A stretch of DNA of 64,000 nt from Luteolibacter ambystomatis (GTDB lineage Bacteria > Verrucomicrobiota > Verrucomicrobiia > Verrucomicrobiales > Akkermansiaceae), in contig NZ_CP073100.1 of assembly GCF_018137965.1 (NCBI RefSeq), positions 3,979,754 to 4,043,753 of the forward strand. The letters run 5' to 3'. Positions 26,879-37,059 of the stretch are shown piece by piece (within the stretch, counting starts at the first letter, position 1; each line of letters begins with the position of its first letter). Under the pieces are notes generated by a model. It saw only the letters and a program-made list of their open reading frames with translations, searched no databases and was not told the DNA's origin. The position numbers were made by a program, and so were the translations under genes.

Positions 26879-28053
26879 GCGCGTTCGCGGACGCCGAAGC
26901 GTTCGAGGAGCTTGGCGGCTTCGGTCAGGGCCATGCCGGTGACCTGGTCCATGTTGTAATAGCGGTAGGTGGCGAGCCGGCCGGTGAAGGTGGTGTTCTC
27001 CTCCCCGGCGGCGAGTGCCGCGTAGCGCTGGTAGAGTTCCTTCGCATCGGCGGCGGGGACGGGATAAAACGGTTCATCCCCCGGAGTCCACGCTTTTGGA
27101 AACTCCCGCACGATGGTGGTGGCGTCCGTCTGCTGGCCGGTGGCGTGCTTGATCTCCACGATGCGGGTGAAGGGCACGTCCGCCTCCGGGTAGTTCACCT
27201 GCATCGCGGGCTGCCAGAAGCCCTGCTTGCCGGAGATCGCCTCGCGTTCCACCAGCTCGTCCGCCGTGAAGCTCTCATGCTCGAAGCGCAGCGAGCGGTA
27301 GGGCAGCGGACCGTAGCAGCGGTCGAAGTATTCGTCGATCGGGCCGGTGTAAACGAGATGCGTGTAGCTCCAGCGGTTCTTCGCTTCCTCGAAATCCACG
27401 CCGAGGTGGAGTTCCGCACCGGGCGAGGATTCCAGCATGCGCTGGAACATGGCGGTGTAACCTTCACGCGGCAGGGCTTGGAATTCCTCGCGCAGATAGC
27501 GGTCATCGCGGTTGGTGCGGATCGGGATGCGCCCGCAGACGGAGGGATCGAGATCCCGCGGGTGGCGCTGCCATTGCTTGAGCGTGTAGCCCTCGAAGAA
27601 CAGCTCGTAGAGATCGCGGCCGACCTGGGAGATGATGACCTCCTCGGAGTTCGCGGGCTTGTCGATCTTCTCGCGGTGCTCCTCCAGCCAGGTCTCGAAC
27701 TCCGCCGTGGTGGCCGGGCGGCCGATCCATTCCTCGAAAGTGTTGAGGTTGATCGGAAAGCTCCAGTAGCGCCCGGCGGCGTGGCTCTTGATCGTATAGT
27801 CGACCGGATGCCAGTCGGTGAAGCGGCTGAGGTAGCCGACGATCCGCGGCGAGTTCGTCCGGAAATAGTGCGGGCCGTAGGGATGGATCAGCACGCCCGC
27901 CTCGTCCTTGCGATCATAGGCATTGCCGCCGAAGTGATCGCGCTTGTCCACGATCACGCATTTCCAGCCCGCGTTCGAGAGCTGCTCGGCCATCACCAGC
28001 CCGGAGAATCCGGCGCCGACGATGAGAAAATCGATGTGGGTTTTGTCCGCCAC
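26875..28053 (-). CDS. glf: UDP-galactopyranose mutase
   Basis: A flavoenzyme interconverting UDP-galactopyranose and UDP-galactofuranose. The 392-residue protein has [17 protein letters not shown] and FGGNAYD for FAD binding, [10 protein letters not shown] for the active-site pocket, [15 protein letters not shown] and [14 protein letters not shown]. The GTG at 28053 starts directly before the Rossmann strand and seven bases after the preceding stop; an upstream frame extension is rejected. It implies galactofuranose, or a related furanose, in the polymer. Confidence 0.92.
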   Translation of the reverse strand: MADKTHIDFLIVGAGFSGLVMAEQLSNAGWKCVIVDKRDHFGGNAYDRKDEAGVLIHPYGPHYFRTNSPRIVGYLSRFTDWHPVDYTIKSHAAGRYWSFPINLNTFEEWIGRPATTAEFETWLEEHREKIDKPANSEEVIISQVGRDLYELFFEGYTLKQWQRHPRDLDPSVCGRIPIRTNRDDRYLREEFQALPREGYTAMFQRMLESSPGAELHLGVDFEEAKNRWSYTHLVYTGPIDEYFDRCYGPLPYRSLRFEHESFTADELVEREAISGKQGFWQPAMQVNYPEADVPFTRIVEIKHATGQQTDATTIVREFPKAWTPGDEPFYPVPAADAKELYQRYAALAAGEENTTFTGRLATYRYYNMDQVTGMALTEAAKLLERFGVRERA

Positions 28054-28060
28054 GACTCGC

Positions 28061-29032
<972 letters not shown>

Positions 29033-29052
29033 GGAAAACGTGGGAAGCCTGA

Positions 29053-29064
29053 CACGCTGCCGCC
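29053..29064 (-). promoter_or_regulatory. ops-like element in operon leader
   Basis: On the minus strand the sequence is GGCGGCAGCGTG, one base different from the enterobacterial ops element GGCGGTAGCGTG that recruits RfaH. It lies 21-32 bases upstream of the first codon of the operon and just after a hairpin. A NusG/RfaH-like gene is encoded within 1.3 kb. Recognition by that protein is inference. Confidence 0.4.
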
Positions 29065-29182
29065 CTTGGTCGATCTTTTGCTCTTCGCAAAAGAAACCTG
29101 GGGCGCGGACTCAGGGAATGGACGGCTGCCGCTCCACTCGGAAAGGCGTTGGTCACCGACATCCACGGGCAATTCCGGACTT

Positions 29183-29207
29183 TGTTCAACAAAAAATGAA
29201 CAAACCC
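29183..29207. promoter_or_regulatory. Palindromic operator candidate, copy A
   Basis: TGTTCAA-N7-TGAACAAACCC, an inverted repeat about 150 bases upstream of the operon's first gene. It shares all 18 fixed bases and the spacer length with copy B at 30867-30891. Confidence 0.6.
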
Positions 29208-29312
29208 AGCCACGCGATCGGGGAGGCTGAAAGGAGGAGGAAAAACCGGACACCCGAGACCCGCTCCGGATTTATTTGGCCAGTGGAAGCTGATTTCCTA
29301 TCCCTACCGCGG

Positions 29313-29405
29313 ATGTCACGGCTCACCCTATTCCTCCCTTTGATGGCTTTGGCGCTTGGCGGTTGCGGATTGGCCCCGAGCGGACCAGCGGAACGCAGTC
29401 ACTGA
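29313..29405 (+). CDS. Very small lipoprotein (30 residues)
   Basis: An ATG at 29313 opens a 30-codon frame encoding a hydrophobic signal ([15 protein letters not shown]) with a lipobox LGGC, followed by [12 protein letters not shown]. The lipobox and the CGL start of the mature part recall LptM/YifL-type micro-lipoproteins of Gram-negative cells, but the mature part is only 13 residues. It is encoded divergently from the polysaccharide operon and ends 19 bases before the phosphatase-like gene. Too short for a firm call. Confidence 0.5.
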   Translation: MSRLTLFLPLMALALGGCGLAPSGPAERSH

Positions 29406-29424
29406 AAGCTCGCATCCACATCCA

Positions 29425-29745
29425 ATGCTCCACGTTTTGTTCATTTGCAGCCGCAACCGCTGGCGGAGTCCGACAGCCGAAGCGGTCTTCGCAGATCATC
29501 CGGGGATCGAATGCGCGTCAGCCGGTCTCAGCCGGGACGCGGAGAATCGCCTCGATTCCGAAACCGTAAAGTGGGCGGATTTGATTTTCGTCATGGAGCG
29601 CCATCATAAAGCCAAGCTCTCTTCCCAGTTCCGCAAAGAGCTGACGGAAAAGCGGGTCGTGTGCCTCGGCATTCCGGACCACTACCCGTTCATGGATCCA
29701 CGGCTGGTGGAGATCCTGAAAACGAAGGTCGGGAAACTGCTATAA
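29425..29745 (+). CDS. Low-molecular-weight tyrosine phosphatase-like protein
   Basis: A 106-residue protein with the P-loop C8-SRNRW-R14-S that fits the CX5R(S/T) phosphatase signature, and a late PDHYPFMDP segment carrying the general acid aspartate, as in the small predicted tyrosine phosphatases of COG4551. ATG 29425 starts directly before the first strand; the longer frame is not used. It is encoded divergently from the polysaccharide operon. A link to polysaccharide control is possible only by position. Confidence 0.8.
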   Translation: MLHVLFICSRNRWRSPTAEAVFADHPGIECASAGLSRDAENRLDSETVKWADLIFVMERHHKAKLSSQFRKELTEKRVVCLGIPDHYPFMDPRLVEILKTKVGKLL

Positions 29746-29783
29746 TAGGATAGCCGGGGCGGGAAACCGGGATGACCAATCGT

Positions 29784-30326
29784 TCACGGCCTTGGCTTCC
29801 GCGGCATCAGGATCGCGAACAGATCCAGATCCACCACCTGCTCCTGACCAAGGAACTCCAGAAGAACCTTCACGCGCTCCGGAGCTGGAGCCACCGATAC
29901 CACCGTACCTTTCATCCCCCGCAGCGGACCGGTGGCGACCTCCACTTCCTCTCCCTCCTCGATCACCGGGGCCACGGTCAGGACATCCCCTTCCGAGGTA
30001 TCCCGCTCCGTGATCTCCGCCTGCAGCAGATCGACAAAACCCTGCGGCACCGGTGGAATCTGCCCGCCAAAGCGCACCAATCCCCGCACGCCCTGGCTGA
30101 AAGTCACCGCGCGCTCCAAGGCGGCGAGATCGAACTTCGCCAACAGGTAGCCCGGAAACAGCGGCTCGACCCACCAGATTTTCCCTCGGCGGGTGGCCTT
30201 GCGGTAGCGCAGGCGGGGGCAGAATACCTCCACCCCCTCCAATTCGCGCAGGTGTCCGGCGGCGATGTGCTCGCGCTTCGTCTGGGTGCGCACGCAGTAC
30301 CAAGCGCTGTGCCCGGCCCCGCTCAT
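29784..30326 (-). CDS. NusG paralog, RfaH/UpxY-like antitermination factor
   Basis: A 180-residue NusG-type protein. The N-terminal NGN domain begins AWYCVRTQTKREHIAAGHL and contains FPGYLLAKFDL; a KOW motif follows (VEVATGPLRGMKGTVV). It is distinct from housekeeping NusG by its context: it is translated with the GbsR-like regulator (ATGA overlap, 30323-30326) and lies next to a 29-kb polysaccharide operon, as RfaH, UpxY and LoaP do. Such factors load onto polymerase at a leader element and prevent early termination. Its target is inferred to be the operon at 29032. Confidence 0.85.
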   Translation of the reverse strand: MSGAGHSAWYCVRTQTKREHIAAGHLRELEGVEVFCPRLRYRKATRRGKIWWVEPLFPGYLLAKFDLAALERAVTFSQGVRGLVRFGGQIPPVPQGFVDLLQAEITERDTSEGDVLTVAPVIEEGEEVEVATGPLRGMKGTVVSVAPAPERVKVLLEFLGQEQVVDLDLFAILMPRKPRP

Positions 30327-30838
30327 TGCCCTAGGAGCCGTTGGATGAGAGGCAACATCACTCCTCCGCGCCGCAGCCAATTGTCCAACCGCTCGATCCG
30401 CTCCTCCAGAAACTCGCGCCGTTCGGGATCTTGCTCGCGGGCCGCGACCTCGGCCAGCTTGCCGATCTTCTGCTTCCCGCTCTCGATGTGGGGCCGGACC
30501 TGTTCGCGGATAAAGCCGCCCACCAGGCGCTTCAGCTCGACCGCCGGCTCGAAATAGGTGCGGCGTCCACCATTCAACTCCACCTCGCGGACCGCACCGA
30601 GCCCCTTCAAGGCCCGGAGCCCCTGGCTGGCGGATCCCTTGCTGATGTCAAGCCGCTCGACCAGATCGTCCAGCGCCAGCGGCACCGGGGAAATGAACAG
30701 CAACCCGTAGATTTCCCCGATCGAACGCGGCAATCCCAACACCTTCACCCCATCAACGAATACGTCCACGACGAGGCGCTCCAAGGGATCGAGCGATCCA
30801 GTGGAAGGGGCGTCGTCGCGCTCCGATGACTGCGGCAT
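30323..30838 (-). CDS. GbsR/MarR-family transcriptional regulator
   Basis: A 171-residue winged-helix regulator. GLPRSIGEIYGLLFIS and LDDLVERLDISKGSASQGLRALKG form the helix-turn-helix in the GbsR style, and GGRRTYFEP the wing; the C-terminal half is helical and likely dimerises. The ATG at 30838 is used in place of a TTG three codons upstream. A palindrome lies 29-53 bases upstream (copy B), and the same palindrome precedes the polysaccharide operon, suggesting autoregulation and operon control. Confidence 0.85.
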   Translation of the reverse strand: MPQSSERDDAPSTGSLDPLERLVVDVFVDGVKVLGLPRSIGEIYGLLFISPVPLALDDLVERLDISKGSASQGLRALKGLGAVREVELNGGRRTYFEPAVELKRLVGGFIREQVRPHIESGKQKIGKLAEVAAREQDPERREFLEERIERLDNWLRRGGVMLPLIQRLLGQ

Positions 30839-30866
30839 GTGGGCCAACTAGCCCACTCCACGCCAA

Positions 30867-30891
30867 TGTTCAAACTTTATTGAACAAACCC
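30867..30891. promoter_or_regulatory. Palindromic operator candidate, copy B
   Basis: TGTTCAA-N7-TGAACAAACCC just upstream of the GbsR-like gene; on that strand it contains TTGAAC, which would be followed after 17 bases by TAGTTG, a weak promoter candidate. It matches copy A at 29183-29207. Confidence 0.6.
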
Positions 30892-30940
30892 GCCGTGCCA
30901 AACATTGGACGGTTCCCGCCGGATCGGCTTGGGTGGCGGC

Positions 30941-31543
30941 ATGGAACTCGACCTGCTCGGCGCGCACGCGGAACGCGCCTATCCGATCCTGGCCTCGCTG
31001 GTGTGCCCCCGGCCGATCGCCTGGGTGACGACGCTGAACGCGGATGGCTCGGTCAATCTGGCGCCGTTTTCCTTTTTCAATCTCGTAGGCACTGATCCGC
31101 CCCTGCTGATGGTCTGCCCTGGCGATCGTCACGATGGCACTCCCAAGGACACCGCCCTGAACGCGAAAGAGCGCGGCGAATTTGTGGTCCATCTGGTGGA
31201 CGAGCCGCTGGGCGAAGCCATGAACCGCTCCTCCGCCACCCTGCCCTATGGCGCCAGCGAGGTGGCCAAGGAAGGACTGGAACTGCTCTCCTCCTCCACC
31301 ATCGCCACGCCACGGCTGGCCGCAGCTCCGGCAGCGCTGGAGTGCAAGGTCCACTCGGTGCAGTTGATCGGGGAAAACCGGATGATCCTCGGCCTGATCC
31401 AGCGCGTCCACGTGCGGGAGGACATCTACGAGCCGGACAGCGCCCGCATCCGCGTGAATGCCTATCACCCGGTGGGCCGCATGGCCTCGCCTAACTGGTA
31501 TTGCACCACCCGCAACCAGTTTGAAATGGTCCGTCCGGCCTGA
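30941..31543 (+). CDS. Flavin reductase-like domain protein
   Basis: A 200-residue FMN-binding split-barrel protein: YPILASLVCPRPIAWVTTL, then NLAPFSFFNLVG and FVVHLVDEPLGEAMN are the conserved flavin-contact blocks. Members reduce FMN with NAD(P)H or bind FMN for other redox work. ATG 30941 is preferred over an earlier start that would encode a short odd leader. It is encoded divergently from the regulator gene. Partner oxygenase not seen. Confidence 0.88.
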   Translation: MELDLLGAHAERAYPILASLVCPRPIAWVTTLNADGSVNLAPFSFFNLVGTDPPLLMVCPGDRHDGTPKDTALNAKERGEFVVHLVDEPLGEAMNRSSATLPYGASEVAKEGLELLSSSTIATPRLAAAPAALECKVHSVQLIGENRMILGLIQRVHVREDIYEPDSARIRVNAYHPVGRMASPNWYCTTRNQFEMVRPA

Positions 31544-31572
31544 TTTCACCCCTCCTCTCTCCCATTTCGACC

Positions 31573-32598
31573 TTGGATCTCCTCGCTCCAGACCGCCCCT
31601 CGCTCGTCCTCGCCCCGATGCAGGACGTCACCGATCTCCCATTCATGCGGGTGATCGCCCGGCGCGGTGCGCCCGATTGGTTCGTCACCGAATATTTCCG
31701 CGTCTATCCGGATTCCCGGCCCGATCCCTACATCCTGCGCTCGATTACGGAGAACAAAACCGACCGACCGGTATTTGCGCAGATGATCGGGCGGGACATC
31801 CCCGCCTTGGTCAAGACGGCGGTGGAACTCCAGCGCCATCCGGTGGCCGGGATCGACCTGAACCTGGGTTGCCCGGCTCCGGTGGTGTGCCGCAAGGATG
31901 CGGGTGGCGGGCTGCTGCGGAGCCCGGATCAGATCGACGCCATCTTCGGGGCGCTGCGCGAGGTGATTCCCGGTCGTTTCACCGTGAAGACCCGGATCGG
32001 CTATCACGATCCGGAGGAGTTTCCCCGGTTGCTGGAGGTTTTTGCCAAGCACGCCATCGACCTGCTGACCATCCACGGCCGCACCGTGGAGGAACGCTAT
32101 CAAACCCCGGTCCATCCGGACTGCGTGAAGCTGGCGGCCGAAACCCTGCCCTGCCCGGTGATCGCCAACGGCAATGTGGTTAACATACCAACTGGTTTGT
32201 CTTATATTCAAAAGACGGGCGCGGCGGGTCTGATGGTGGGTCGTGGCGCGATCCGGAATCCGTGGATTTTCACGCAGCTAAAGGCCGCGTTCGCCGGAGA
32301 AGCTGCCATCCAACCAACCAGACGAGACCTTCTGGAATACGCGATGGAGCTGTACGCCGAACTGGCGGCGGAAACGAAGCGTTTCAATCCCCTCGCCCAC
32401 GTCCAGCGGATGAAAAAGACGATGGTCTATATCACCCAGGGACTGGATCAGGATTTCCACCACCGCATCTGCCGGGCGAAGACCCCGGAGGACTTCGAAT
32501 CCGCCTGCCGCGATCACCTTGACCACGACGCCCCGCTCCCGGACACACCGCCGGACGACACCAAGCTGTTCTGCGGCTTCGGGGAGTTGGTGAAGTAG
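31573..32598 (+). CDS. tRNA-dihydrouridine synthase
   Basis: A 341-residue FMN enzyme that reduces uridine in tRNA D-loops. The TIM-barrel start LVLAPMQDVTDLPF, FAQMIGRD, the catalytic cysteine region LNLGCPAPVVCRKDAGG and GLMVGRGAIRNPW are typical. The start appears to be TTG at 31573; no ATG or GTG lies upstream in frame. Its TAG stop is formed by the GTAG head of a REP-like element, so the C-terminus may have been trimmed by that insertion. Confidence 0.92.
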   Translation: MDLLAPDRPSLVLAPMQDVTDLPFMRVIARRGAPDWFVTEYFRVYPDSRPDPYILRSITENKTDRPVFAQMIGRDIPALVKTAVELQRHPVAGIDLNLGCPAPVVCRKDAGGGLLRSPDQIDAIFGALREVIPGRFTVKTRIGYHDPEEFPRLLEVFAKHAIDLLTIHGRTVEERYQTPVHPDCVKLAAETLPCPVIANGNVVNIPTGLSYIQKTGAAGLMVGRGAIRNPWIFTQLKAAFAGEAAIQPTRRDLLEYAMELYAELAAETKRFNPLAHVQRMKKTMVYITQGLDQDFHHRICRAKTPEDFESACRDHLDHDAPLPDTPPDDTKLFCGFGELVK

Positions 32599-32721
32599 CG
32601 CGAGGCTCCCGCCTTGCGTGCTTCTGGAGAATCGGACCTGAAAAAGCGTGCCCTAAGGATGACTCGTGACTTCAGCGGCAGCGATCTTGGAGACACACGC
32701 AAGGCGGGAGCCTCGCGCTAC
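32595..32721. repeat. Paired REP-like element (REPIN), family a
   Basis: Two arms of GTAG plus a palindrome (CGCGAGGC-TCCC-GCCTTGCG) face each other over a 75-base spacer. The arms, 32595-32620 and 32696-32721, are perfect inverted copies. It fills the space between the convergent dus and rmuC genes and could also fold as a transcript terminator. It provides the stop codon of dus. Confidence 0.75.
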
Positions 32722-32724
32722 TAG

Positions 32725-34221
32725 TTACTCCAGCGCCGATCTCAAATCACTCGCCGCGTTCCGCGCACCGGCATCGGGCACGAAGGTGAAATCATCCTCC
32801 GGTTCCACGACGGCGATGGTCGGCAGGGCGGCCTGCGTCTCCGGCGCGGTATCCCGCGGCAATCGCGCGAGCTTTTCCACCGGCTCCGGTTCCGGCAGCA
32901 CGGCGTTCTCCGCCGCCGCCTTGAGGTCCTCGAACTTGCGGGCGGCGGGCAGCACGCGGCTTTCGAAGGAGGCGACGGCGTTGTTGTAGTTCTGCACCGC
33001 GCCATCCAGCGACTTGCCAACCTTCGCGAAGTGTCCGGACAGCGTGCCGAGGCGTTCGTAGAGCGTGCGGCCCATCGCGGAAATCTCGCGCGCGTTCTCG
33101 GCCAGCGCCTCCTGACGCCAGCCGTAGGCCACGGCCCGCAGCAGCGCGATCAGCGTGGTCGGCGTCGCGAGGATGACACCATTGTCCACACCGCGCTCGA
33201 TCAGACCGGGATCATTCTGGAGGGCCGCGGAGAAAAACGACTCACTGGGCAGGAACAGCACCGTGAACTCCGGCGTGTGATCGAACTGCGCGGTGTAGTT
33301 CTTCGAGGAAAGCTGGTCGATGTGCGTGCGGACCTGGCGGGTGTGGCGGCGCAGCGCGTCCTCACGGGTGGCGTCATCCGCGGCTTCCAGCGCATCCAGA
33401 TAGGCATCCATCGGCGTCTTGGAATCGACGACGAGGGTCTTGCCACCGGGCAGCTTCACGATGAGATCCGGGCGCAGGCGCTTGCCCTCATCGGTGGTGG
33501 CGGTGTGCTGGGTTTCGAAATCGCAGTGCTCCTGCATGCCGGCCAGTTCGACCACGCGGCGGAGCTGGATTTCCCCCCACTGGCCTCGACCGGTGGGCTG
33601 GCGCAACGCCTTCACCAGATTCGCGGTCTCGCGCTGGAGGCCGGACTGGCCTTCGCCGAGCGATTTCACCTGCTGCTGGAGTTCCGCATAGGCGGCCACG
33701 CGGGCTTTCTCGATCTCACCGACGCGGAGTTCGAACTTCCCGAGCGATTCCGCCACCGGCTTCACGAGGTTCTCGATGGCGGTCTTCCGCTGCTCGATCT
33801 CTCCCTTCGCTTCCTCCGTCTGGGCGCGCAACGAGGTCTTGGCGAGCTGGAGGAACTGTTCAGCGGAGGATTTCAGGGCATCGGCGGAGAGCGCCTTGAA
33901 GGTATCGGAAAGGCGCTGCTCGGCGCGGTCGAGAAGCTCTTGTTTCGCTTTGGCCGCTTTCTGCTCTTCTTCCAGACGCGTCTTCAACTCCGCGAGGTGG
34001 CTGCGGACGGCGCTGGCCTCCTGATCGTTGAGGGTCGACTCCTCGGTGAGGCGTGCAAGGCGGGCCTCGATTTCGGCCGCGCGGCGTTCCTCGGCCTTCA
34101 GACGCTCGGCGGCGGCGGTGTGGCGGCTGTTGGCGGCCAGTTTTGTAATCAGCCAGCCGAGGAAAAGGCCTGCAACGGCGGCGATGATAACGGGCAGATG
34201 CTGTTGGAGTTCGGGCGGCAT
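32725..34221 (-). CDS. rmuC: DNA recombination protein RmuC
   Basis: A 498-residue protein with one N-terminal membrane helix ([18 protein letters not shown]), a long coiled coil to about residue 190, and the RmuC nuclease-like domain: [45 protein letters not shown] and [12 protein letters not shown]. RmuC limits inversion and recombination at short repeats in E. coli. ATG 34221 is chosen because the membrane helix follows it. Convergent with dus. Confidence 0.93.
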   Translation of the reverse strand: MPPELQQHLPVIIAAVAGLFLGWLITKLAANSRHTAAAERLKAEERRAAEIEARLARLTEESTLNDQEASAVRSHLAELKTRLEEEQKAAKAKQELLDRAEQRLSDTFKALSADALKSSAEQFLQLAKTSLRAQTEEAKGEIEQRKTAIENLVKPVAESLGKFELRVGEIEKARVAAYAELQQQVKSLGEGQSGLQRETANLVKALRQPTGRGQWGEIQLRRVVELAGMQEHCDFETQHTATTDEGKRLRPDLIVKLPGGKTLVVDSKTPMDAYLDALEAADDATREDALRRHTRQVRTHIDQLSSKNYTAQFDHTPEFTVLFLPSESFFSAALQNDPGLIERGVDNGVILATPTTLIALLRAVAYGWRQEALAENAREISAMGRTLYERLGTLSGHFAKVGKSLDGAVQNYNNAVASFESRVLPAARKFEDLKAAAENAVLPEPEPVEKLARLPRDTAPETQAALPTIAVVEPEDDFTFVPDAGARNAASDLRSALE

Positions 34222-34330
34222 GGCGGATTTTACCTTGCGGGGATTTTTGCCTGCGCTTTGGTTAGGCTGTCCACGCGACAACCGGCGTATCCGCCGCCGC
34301 GTCGGAACGCAAACCAAACTCCCGATTCCC

Positions 34331-34954
<624 letters not shown>

Positions 34955-35006
34955 TCCACCGGGGGGGGACGTTCTTGTTCCCCTCGCCAGAATCATGATT
35001 TCATCC

Positions 35007-35036
35007 GGCGGGGACAGCGATGTCCCCGCCTTTTTT
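35007..35036 (+). terminator. Intrinsic terminator after sodA
   Basis: A ten-base-pair perfect stem GGCGGGGACA-GCGA-TGTCCCCGCC followed by six T residues. Its core resembles the REP-like palindrome at 13711-13729. Confidence 0.85.
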
Positions 35037-35037
35037 C

Positions 35038-36336
35038 ATGCCCATGAAACGGCTCCTGCCCAAACTCCTGGCCGCACTGGTGCTGGCGATGCTGACCGTC
35101 CTGGCATGGCAGTTTCGTTTCGAGCACTCCGGGCCGCTGCTCACCGGCCCTTTCAAGCCGGGTCTGCCGGGCTGGGAATGGAAAAGCGGGAAGGGCCGTG
35201 AAGCCAATCCGGATGAAACCGGCGCGGTGACAATCTCCCGCACCAAAGGGGATGGCGACCCGGCGGTGCTGGTCGAGCACGTGCTGGGCACTCTGGATGA
35301 CGCGCGGTTCCTCCACATCGAGATGGATGCGAAGTGGGACGACGTGGAGCAGGACGGCGACGTCCGCTGGGCCACGGCGCGGGTGATTCTCTTCGGCAAG
35401 CATCCGGATGGCACCACGACCATGCCTCACGATCACGGCCTGATCAGCGCGTATGGCAGTGCCCCATGGCATCATGAAGAAGCAGTTTTCGATCTCGTTC
35501 CGAATGGCGGAGAACAACGTCTCTCGCTGGAGCACTGGGGCGTACGCGGCTCGCTGCAACTCCGAAACGTGGAGGTCTCCGTGGTCCGGCAGCGCGCGTG
35601 GTTTCTTCCGGCCGCCACCGCTCTGCTGATCGCGTGGGTGCTGTGGGGAACATGGTGGGCGGCTCCTGCTCCCGGACGCTGGAAATGGCTCCGCGCCCTC
35701 CTCGCCGGATGCACGCTGGTGGGGGCCACGTGGTTCCTGGTGTTTCCCCAGCCGCGGTTCAGCGCCCGCTCGCTCTCGGGGCAATTCCGGCTTGGTACGG
35801 CACTTCCAGTAGTTGCCCCTCCCAAGGCTCCCGAACCTGCGCCACCCCAACCCGTTCCGCCGGTCGCCGTCGTTCCAGCACCAGCACCGCCGCCGGTTTC
35901 TCCAGTGGTTCCACCGCCGGTCGCGCCACCCGCACCTCCTGCGATCGTTCCGCCCACGGCCCCGGCTCCCGCACCACCATCGGAGAAACGCGAGGACCGT
36001 TTCGTCGATGAAGCGATCCGGCAGTTGCACGACCGCTTCAACTTCCTCCACATCGTCGCCTTCGGAGCCTTCGGGCTGGCGCTGTTCGGATTCGCGCGCC
36101 CCGGGCTGTGGCCGATCACCGCGGTGATCGCGTTCGCCTCGGAAGCGCTGCCGAACTACCAACAGCATCAGGCATGGGATCGCGGGGACATCGGCGATCT
36201 GCTATCGGATGGCGCGGGCCTGTTGCTCGCGGCACTGGTGGTGATGGCCGTGAGGAAGCGGTGGCGGAAGAGATGCTCTCCAACGGATGATCCGGCCTCC
36301 GGAGACTCCACCCCCGGAAAAGCCCTCCCCGGCTGA
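35038..36336 (+). CDS. Membrane protein with VanZ-like C-terminal domain
   Basis: A protein of about 432 residues. An N-terminal membrane helix (LLAALVLAMLTVLAW) is followed by a presumably periplasmic domain, two further helices around residues 190-240, a proline/alanine/valine-rich linker, and a VanZ-like region: NFLHIVAFGAFGLALFGF, then EALPNYQQHQAWDRGDIGDLLSDGAG. VanZ-like proteins have roles in envelope processes, but this one's function is unknown. The start may be ATG 35038 or 35044; an earlier ATG lies within the sodA terminator. Confidence 0.7.
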   Translation: MPMKRLLPKLLAALVLAMLTVLAWQFRFEHSGPLLTGPFKPGLPGWEWKSGKGREANPDETGAVTISRTKGDGDPAVLVEHVLGTLDDARFLHIEMDAKWDDVEQDGDVRWATARVILFGKHPDGTTTMPHDHGLISAYGSAPWHHEEAVFDLVPNGGEQRLSLEHWGVRGSLQLRNVEVSVVRQRAWFLPAATALLIAWVLWGTWWAAPAPGRWKWLRALLAGCTLVGATWFLVFPQPRFSARSLSGQFRLGTALPVVAPPKAPEPAPPQPVPPVAVVPAPAPPPVSPVVPPPVAPPAPPAIVPPTAPAPAPPSEKREDRFVDEAIRQLHDRFNFLHIVAFGAFGLALFGFARPGLWPITAVIAFASEALPNYQQHQAWDRGDIGDLLSDGAGLLLAALVVMAVRKRWRKRCSPTDDPASGDSTPGKALPG

Positions 36337-36340
36337 CGCC

Positions 36341-36949
36341 TCAACTCCTTTTCCGGATCGAGCGGTCTTGGAAAAACCGCGTGAGCACCACCGCCACCAG
36401 CGAACCGATCAGGCAGGTGAACATATCCTCCTGCGTATCCCATGGATCACCCTGGGTACCGAGGAACGCTTCCGATGCCTGCGCGGACACCAGTGCGGCG
36501 CACCACTCCAGAAGCTCATACACCGCGCTCACCGCCATGCAGAAGCAAACCGTGAGAAACTCCCGCCAACCGCGCCGCGCGATCACGCGGTTCCGGATCA
36601 TCACCTCGCGGAACAGTACCGCGGGCACGAAGCCCTGCGCGAAATGACCGAGGCGATCGTAATGGTTGCGCTGGAAGCCGAACCAATCCTCCGCCCATTC
36701 ACCAAGCGGCACCCTCGCATAGGTGTAGTGCCCACCGACGATCAGCAGGATCATGTGCAGGGCGATGCATGTCAGCGCGAAGCTTGAGAAGGACCAGCCC
36801 TTGCGCGCGGCAATGAACAACCCGGCCAAACCGATGAACACCGGCGCGGTTTCCATGCCCCACGTCAGCCAGTCGTAAGGACGCCACATCGACCATGCCA
36901 AAACGGGCAGGACGCAGGCGAGAAGAGGCAGCAGGCCGGAACGCTTCAT
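36341..36949 (-). CDS. DUF2238 (YjdF-like) membrane protein
   Basis: A 202-residue protein with five or six membrane helices. YTYARVPLGEWAEDWFGFQRNHYDRLGHFAQGF and ELLEWCAALVSAQASEAFLGTQGDPWDTQEDM are the conserved blocks of DUF2238, whose function is unknown. ATG 36949 is chosen over the longer frame since the first helix follows directly. Convergent with the VanZ-like gene; stop codons lie about five bases apart. Confidence 0.87.
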   Translation of the reverse strand: MKRSGLLPLLACVLPVLAWSMWRPYDWLTWGMETAPVFIGLAGLFIAARKGWSFSSFALTCIALHMILLIVGGHYTYARVPLGEWAEDWFGFQRNHYDRLGHFAQGFVPAVLFREVMIRNRVIARRGWREFLTVCFCMAVSAVYELLEWCAALVSAQASEAFLGTQGDPWDTQEDMFTCLIGSLVAVVLTRFFQDRSIRKRS

Positions 36950-37059
36950 TCGTCCAACATCGCACGAAACAGACCGTGCGGAAGCACCATCCGCCAAGGC
37001 CGCATTTCTCCAGCAAGCGGGCTGGCCAGCCACCGATCCCCGGGATATGTGTGCCGCGG

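Larger units (their letters stand above)
29033..29312 (-). promoter_or_regulatory. Divergent control region and leader of the polysaccharide operon
   Basis: This 280-base gap separates the operon from a divergent lipoprotein gene. In the operon direction it contains, in order, a palindrome shared with the regulator gene (29183-29207), a hairpin CTTTTGC-N5-GCAAAAG (29075-29093) and an ops-like 12-mer (29053-29064). I see no convincing -10/-35 pair. Confidence 0.6.

Noticed and set aside
29075-29093. CTTTTGC-N5-GCAAAAG hairpin as an intrinsic terminator
   Set aside because: No T-run follows on the operon strand. It is kept only as a leader hairpin near the ops-like element.
35810-35990. Dense CCG/CCA-rich tract as a DNA repeat
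   Set aside because: It encodes a proline/alanine/valine-rich linker between two domains of the VanZ-like protein and has no exact repeat unit.
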